From: Planctomycetaceae bacterium
GTDB taxonomy: Bacteria; Planctomycetota; Planctomycetia; Pirellulales; Thermoguttaceae
Assembly (NCBI GenBank): GCA_031288765.1
Contig: JAITQV010000733.1
Location: 1 to 10,273 of the forward strand
DNA: 10,273 nucleotides
Direction: 5' to 3'
Made by a program: the position numbers and the translations under genes. Below, piece after piece: positions 8,356-10,273 of the stretch; within the stretch, counting starts at the first letter, position 1, and each line of letters opens with the position of its first letter. Under the pieces are notes generated by a model, which saw only the letters and a list, made by a program, of their open reading frames with translations, was not told the origin of the DNA and ran no database searches.

Positions 8356-8748
8356 TTATTCGGGTTTTTCGACGATGATTTCGAAACTGTTTTTCTCTTC
8401 GGCTTTGACTTCGATGACAATTCCGGATGTTGTTGGGTCATTAAACCGGCTGGCAAAAAGCGGAATATCAGCACTGGTTTCTTTGTCCGGTTCCGTTCCG
8501 ATCAGGTGAACATTGTATGTACCGGGAGGAAGTCCGTCTTTTTCCTTCAGACCGCCAAGTTCAAAAACACCGTCTTTAATCGTACCGGTGTAATTCAATT
8601 GGGGGGTCGAGAAAAAAATCACGCCGCTTGGAACCGGTTCTCCAGACGAATACTTTACAGTACCGGAACCCGAAACATGTCCGCTTCCACAACCAATCAA
8701 AGTTGTCAAAACCAACAACGAAAGAAATAAAGAAACATATTTTATCAT
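8356..8748 (-). CDS. Small planctomycete-type lipoprotein with carboxypeptidase-regulatory-like fold
   Basis: The protein has 130 residues. It starts with a lipoprotein signal: a hydrophobic run of leucines then the lipobox LIGC with the lipidated Cys at residue 20. Gly at +2 rather than Asp suggests the outer membrane. The mature part matches the planctomycete small-lipoprotein pattern of an Ig-like or carboxypeptidase-regulatory-like domain: VSGSGTVKYSSGEPVPSG near the start, then DGVFEL, then DGLPPGTYNVHL, and a C-terminal strand ending EIIVEKPE. Such genes often sit beside DUF1559 genes, as here, where the DUF1559 gene is upstream on the same strand with a 268-base gap. I chose the ATG at 8748 because the signal peptide then has normal length; a TTG at 8757 would add three residues. 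Neither start has a clear Shine-Dalgarno sequence. Its exact role is unknown; binding or scaffolding in the envelope is inference. Confidence 0.85.
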   Translation of the reverse strand: MIKYVSLFLSLLVLTTLIGCGSGHVSGSGTVKYSSGEPVPSGVIFFSTPQLNYTGTIKDGVFELGGLKEKDGLPPGTYNVHLIGTEPDKETSADIPLFASRFNDPTTSGIVIEVKAEEKNSFEIIVEKPE

Positions 8749-8816
8749 GGGAATCAATGGGTTTGGGATTATTTGTTATAGTTTATAATTTTGCAACTTA
8801 TTTATACGATTCAATG

Positions 8817-8845
8817 TTGATATACTTTTCCTGCTTGAATAAAAT
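8817..8845 (+). promoter_or_regulatory. Sigma70-like promoter match on the plus strand
   Basis: TTGATA (8817-8822) and TAAAAT (8840-8845) each match the -35 and -10 consensus at five of six bases, with an ideal 17-base spacer. It would start transcription near 8852, into the inverted repeat and then antisense to the DUF1559 gene. No open reading frame with coding character lies directly downstream. In AT-rich DNA such a match can arise by chance. Confidence 0.3.
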
Positions 8846-8932
8846 CCTTGTGTTCCTTATGAAAAGCTTTGTGTACTTTGCGGTAAAAATCTCACATGTA
8901 CAGTATTCATTTCAACACAAAGAACACAAAGG
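8846..8932. repeat. Imperfect inverted repeat made of CTTTGTG / CACAAAG words
   Basis: The left side has two related copies, CCTTGTGTTCCTT (8846-8858) and CTTTGTGTACTTTGCG (8867-8882). The right side has CACAAAGAACACAAAG (8916-8931). The second left copy pairs with the right arm at 14 of 16 positions around a 33-base loop. On the minus strand the left arm is followed by CTTTTC, so it might help end the DUF1559 transcript. It lies in the non-coding gap between DUF1559 and the lipoprotein and resembles dispersed intergenic CACAAAG-rich repeats, though only one copy is present here. Confidence 0.5.
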
Positions 8933-9016
8933 GTACAAGAAACCGTACAAAAACAACATTGAATCATTTACAAATGTTTCCGTGCAAAATCGACAGTTAT
9001 GTTAATTGTTATTGAT

Positions 9017-10216
9017 TTAAGGCAATTGCTCTGTTGTTCCATCGTCAACAATACTCATTCGAGCCAAAATATTGACGTTGACATTTTTTGCCGCACTGCG
9101 AACAGACCCGTCTCCAAGTAAAATATTGAGCGATCCTGGGTGAGCACTTCCCAAAACCGGTACTGCCAAATCAATGGAAAATCGATTGGAACCGGTTGGA
9201 ACTTCCGAATCGTTTCGGGCAATGGGTCTTCCTGTGTAAGAATTTGTTGCACGATCATTCGTTGCCATAAGGGAATCAACCCAAGCGTGAGCGGCAATAT
9301 CGCCTCGGCTTGCTCCGCCGTCTCCGCCAAACGCGGAAAGATAAGAACAATCCAAAAGCCATTTTTCTTGTTGCGTTGCCGCAGTAAAACTTTCCGTATA
9401 ACATTTTTTGAACATATAAGTCGGAATATGTTTTTCTGCGACAATTACCTGATTCGAAGTTCCGTCCTGCCACCAGGTAAAAGAATCAATAGCCCAATAG
9501 GTAATCACGTGGTTACTAGGCGCATCATCTCCTTCAATTTCGGCGGTACGAAAAGAGCCATTATGGTATGATTTGTAATTACGGTGTAATGTATTATCGA
9601 GTATTCGGCAACCGGTACCACCTCCTATATTAGCGGCAATAGTAATCAGATAATCAATTTGCGGTCCCGAATGAGACATTGTGGTTTCTTCCGTGTAATG
9701 CGAACCGCCGCTACGCCGCGATGGACAGTGATAAAACGAAACGGAACCAAATCCTTTTCGTTCTTCGTCGTTGAGGACATTTCGCCACCATGTTTGTCCC
9801 GGAACCCGGTCAAGTCCTTCACGAGCGCCGTTTCCTGCCATGACTTTATCGTACAGTGCTTGCTGTTCGACAAACGGGTAAATCAATCCCCAAAATGAGA
9901 GTCGCCCGTAAAGTTGGTGGTCGTGGGTGGAATCCGGCGGCGTGTGATTACCGTTACTGCCGCCATACCAAATAATTGTTGGCGGCAAAGCGTCATGAGC
10001 ACTGTGAAAATTGTGTACGGCAATACCGACTTGTTTCATGTGGTTGGTACATTGCATCCGTCTTGCGGCTTCTCTCGCAGCTTGAACCGCCGGTAACAAC
10101 AACGCAATTAACACTCCGATAATCGCAATGACTACCAGAAGTTCCACCAGCGTAAAGCCGGTTCGGTATCCGTTTCGATGAACTTTCGAACGGAATTTAC
10201 CACCGGAACACAACAT
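9017..10216 (-). CDS. DUF1559 (SBP_bac_10-type) protein with prepilin-type N-terminus
   Basis: This is a planctomycete DUF1559 family protein, a pseudopilin-like envelope protein of unknown precise function. The prepilin peptidase site G-FTLVE sits at about 10145-10159 (cleavage after Gly, Glu at mature position 5). It is followed by a hydrophobic helix and the family-typical AAREAARRMQC. The DUF1559 body follows, with the early NHMKQVGIAVHNFHSAHDA block and an HCPS motif in the middle. The C-terminus has H-x9-DG exactly (His codon at 9140-9142, then DGSVRSA). Length is about 399 residues from the ATG at 10216, which gives a basic 20-residue leader. ATGs at 10228 and 10252 and a TTG at 10264 are also in frame, and no stop lies between them and the window edge, so the start could be further upstream. 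None has a visible Shine-Dalgarno sequence. The upstream extension is hydrophobic and Cys-containing, unlike usual leaders, which is why I prefer 10216. The downstream lipoprotein gene on the same strand is a likely partner. Confidence 0.95.
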   Translation of the reverse strand: MLCSGGKFRSKVHRNGYRTGFTLVELLVVIAIIGVLIALLLPAVQAAREAARRMQCTNHMKQVGIAVHNFHSAHDALPPTIIWYGGSNGNHTPPDSTHDHQLYGRLSFWGLIYPFVEQQALYDKVMAGNGAREGLDRVPGQTWWRNVLNDEERKGFGSVSFYHCPSRRSGGSHYTEETTMSHSGPQIDYLITIAANIGGGTGCRILDNTLHRNYKSYHNGSFRTAEIEGDDAPSNHVITYWAIDSFTWWQDGTSNQVIVAEKHIPTYMFKKCYTESFTAATQQEKWLLDCSYLSAFGGDGGASRGDIAAHAWVDSLMATNDRATNSYTGRPIARNDSEVPTGSNRFSIDLAVPVLGSAHPGSLNILLGDGSVRSAAKNVNVNILARMSIVDDGTTEQLP

Positions 10217-10273
10217 AACACACAGCATGAAAGATGCTATGAGGCTTGCCATCAAACATGGCAAAAGGTTAAA

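Noticed and set aside
8251..8730. A 159-residue plus-strand frame opposite the lipoprotein gene.
   Set aside because: It is antisense to a well-supported lipoprotein with lipobox and domain pattern, crosses the terminator hairpin, and has no coding character of its own.
8757..9005. A plus-strand open frame through the gap, encoding a hydrophobic stretch and then a Lys/His-rich tail.
   Set aside because: The Lys/His-rich part comes from the CACAAAG repeat words, the frame starts over the lipoprotein gene start, and it has no ribosome binding site or family resemblance.

Overview
The window most likely comes from a planctomycete. The strongest evidence is the minus-strand gene at the right end. 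It has the planctomycete-typical DUF1559 layout: a prepilin-type N-terminus running straight into a conserved alanine/arginine-rich helix ending in MQC, and a C-terminal H-x9-DG motif. A small lipoprotein of a type often seen beside DUF1559 genes lies downstream on the same strand. The DNA is AT-leaning for that phylum, and large autotransporters are present. Together these would fit a host-associated (gut-type) lineage, but that placement is inference.

Layout. Positions 1-5007 (+) hold the 3' part of a giant autotransporter (type Va secretion) whose start lies left of the window. Its passenger contains at least three full and one shortened unit of a 220-270 residue repeat. These are followed by a pertactin-like junction, a helical linker and a C-terminal beta-barrel. 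After a 185-base gap comes a second, complete autotransporter (5193-8180, +, 995 residues). It has its own signal peptide, a shorter passenger with classic T5SS/PEP-CTERM-type strand repeats, and a barrel clearly paralogous to the first. Both proteins end in phenylalanine, as expected for a barrel recognised by the BAM machinery.

From about 8230 the layout turns to the minus strand. A perfect 11-bp hairpin sits at the convergent junction and probably terminates the minus-strand lipoprotein gene (8356-8748). Next comes a 268-base non-coding gap with an imperfect inverted repeat built from CTTTGTG/CACAAAG words and a plus-strand sigma70-like promoter match. Last is the DUF1559 pseudopilin-like gene (9017 to about 10216, minus), whose exact start is uncertain and whose frame stays open to the window edge.

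How they fit together. All four products are predicted to be exported: two surface-displayed or secreted repeat proteins, one outer-membrane lipoprotein and one pilin-like envelope protein. The two autotransporters form a tandem paralogous pair with a shared secretion module and divergent passengers. The DUF1559 and lipoprotein genes form a separate unit transcribed toward them. No tRNA, rRNA, CRISPR array, transposase or phage gene was seen.
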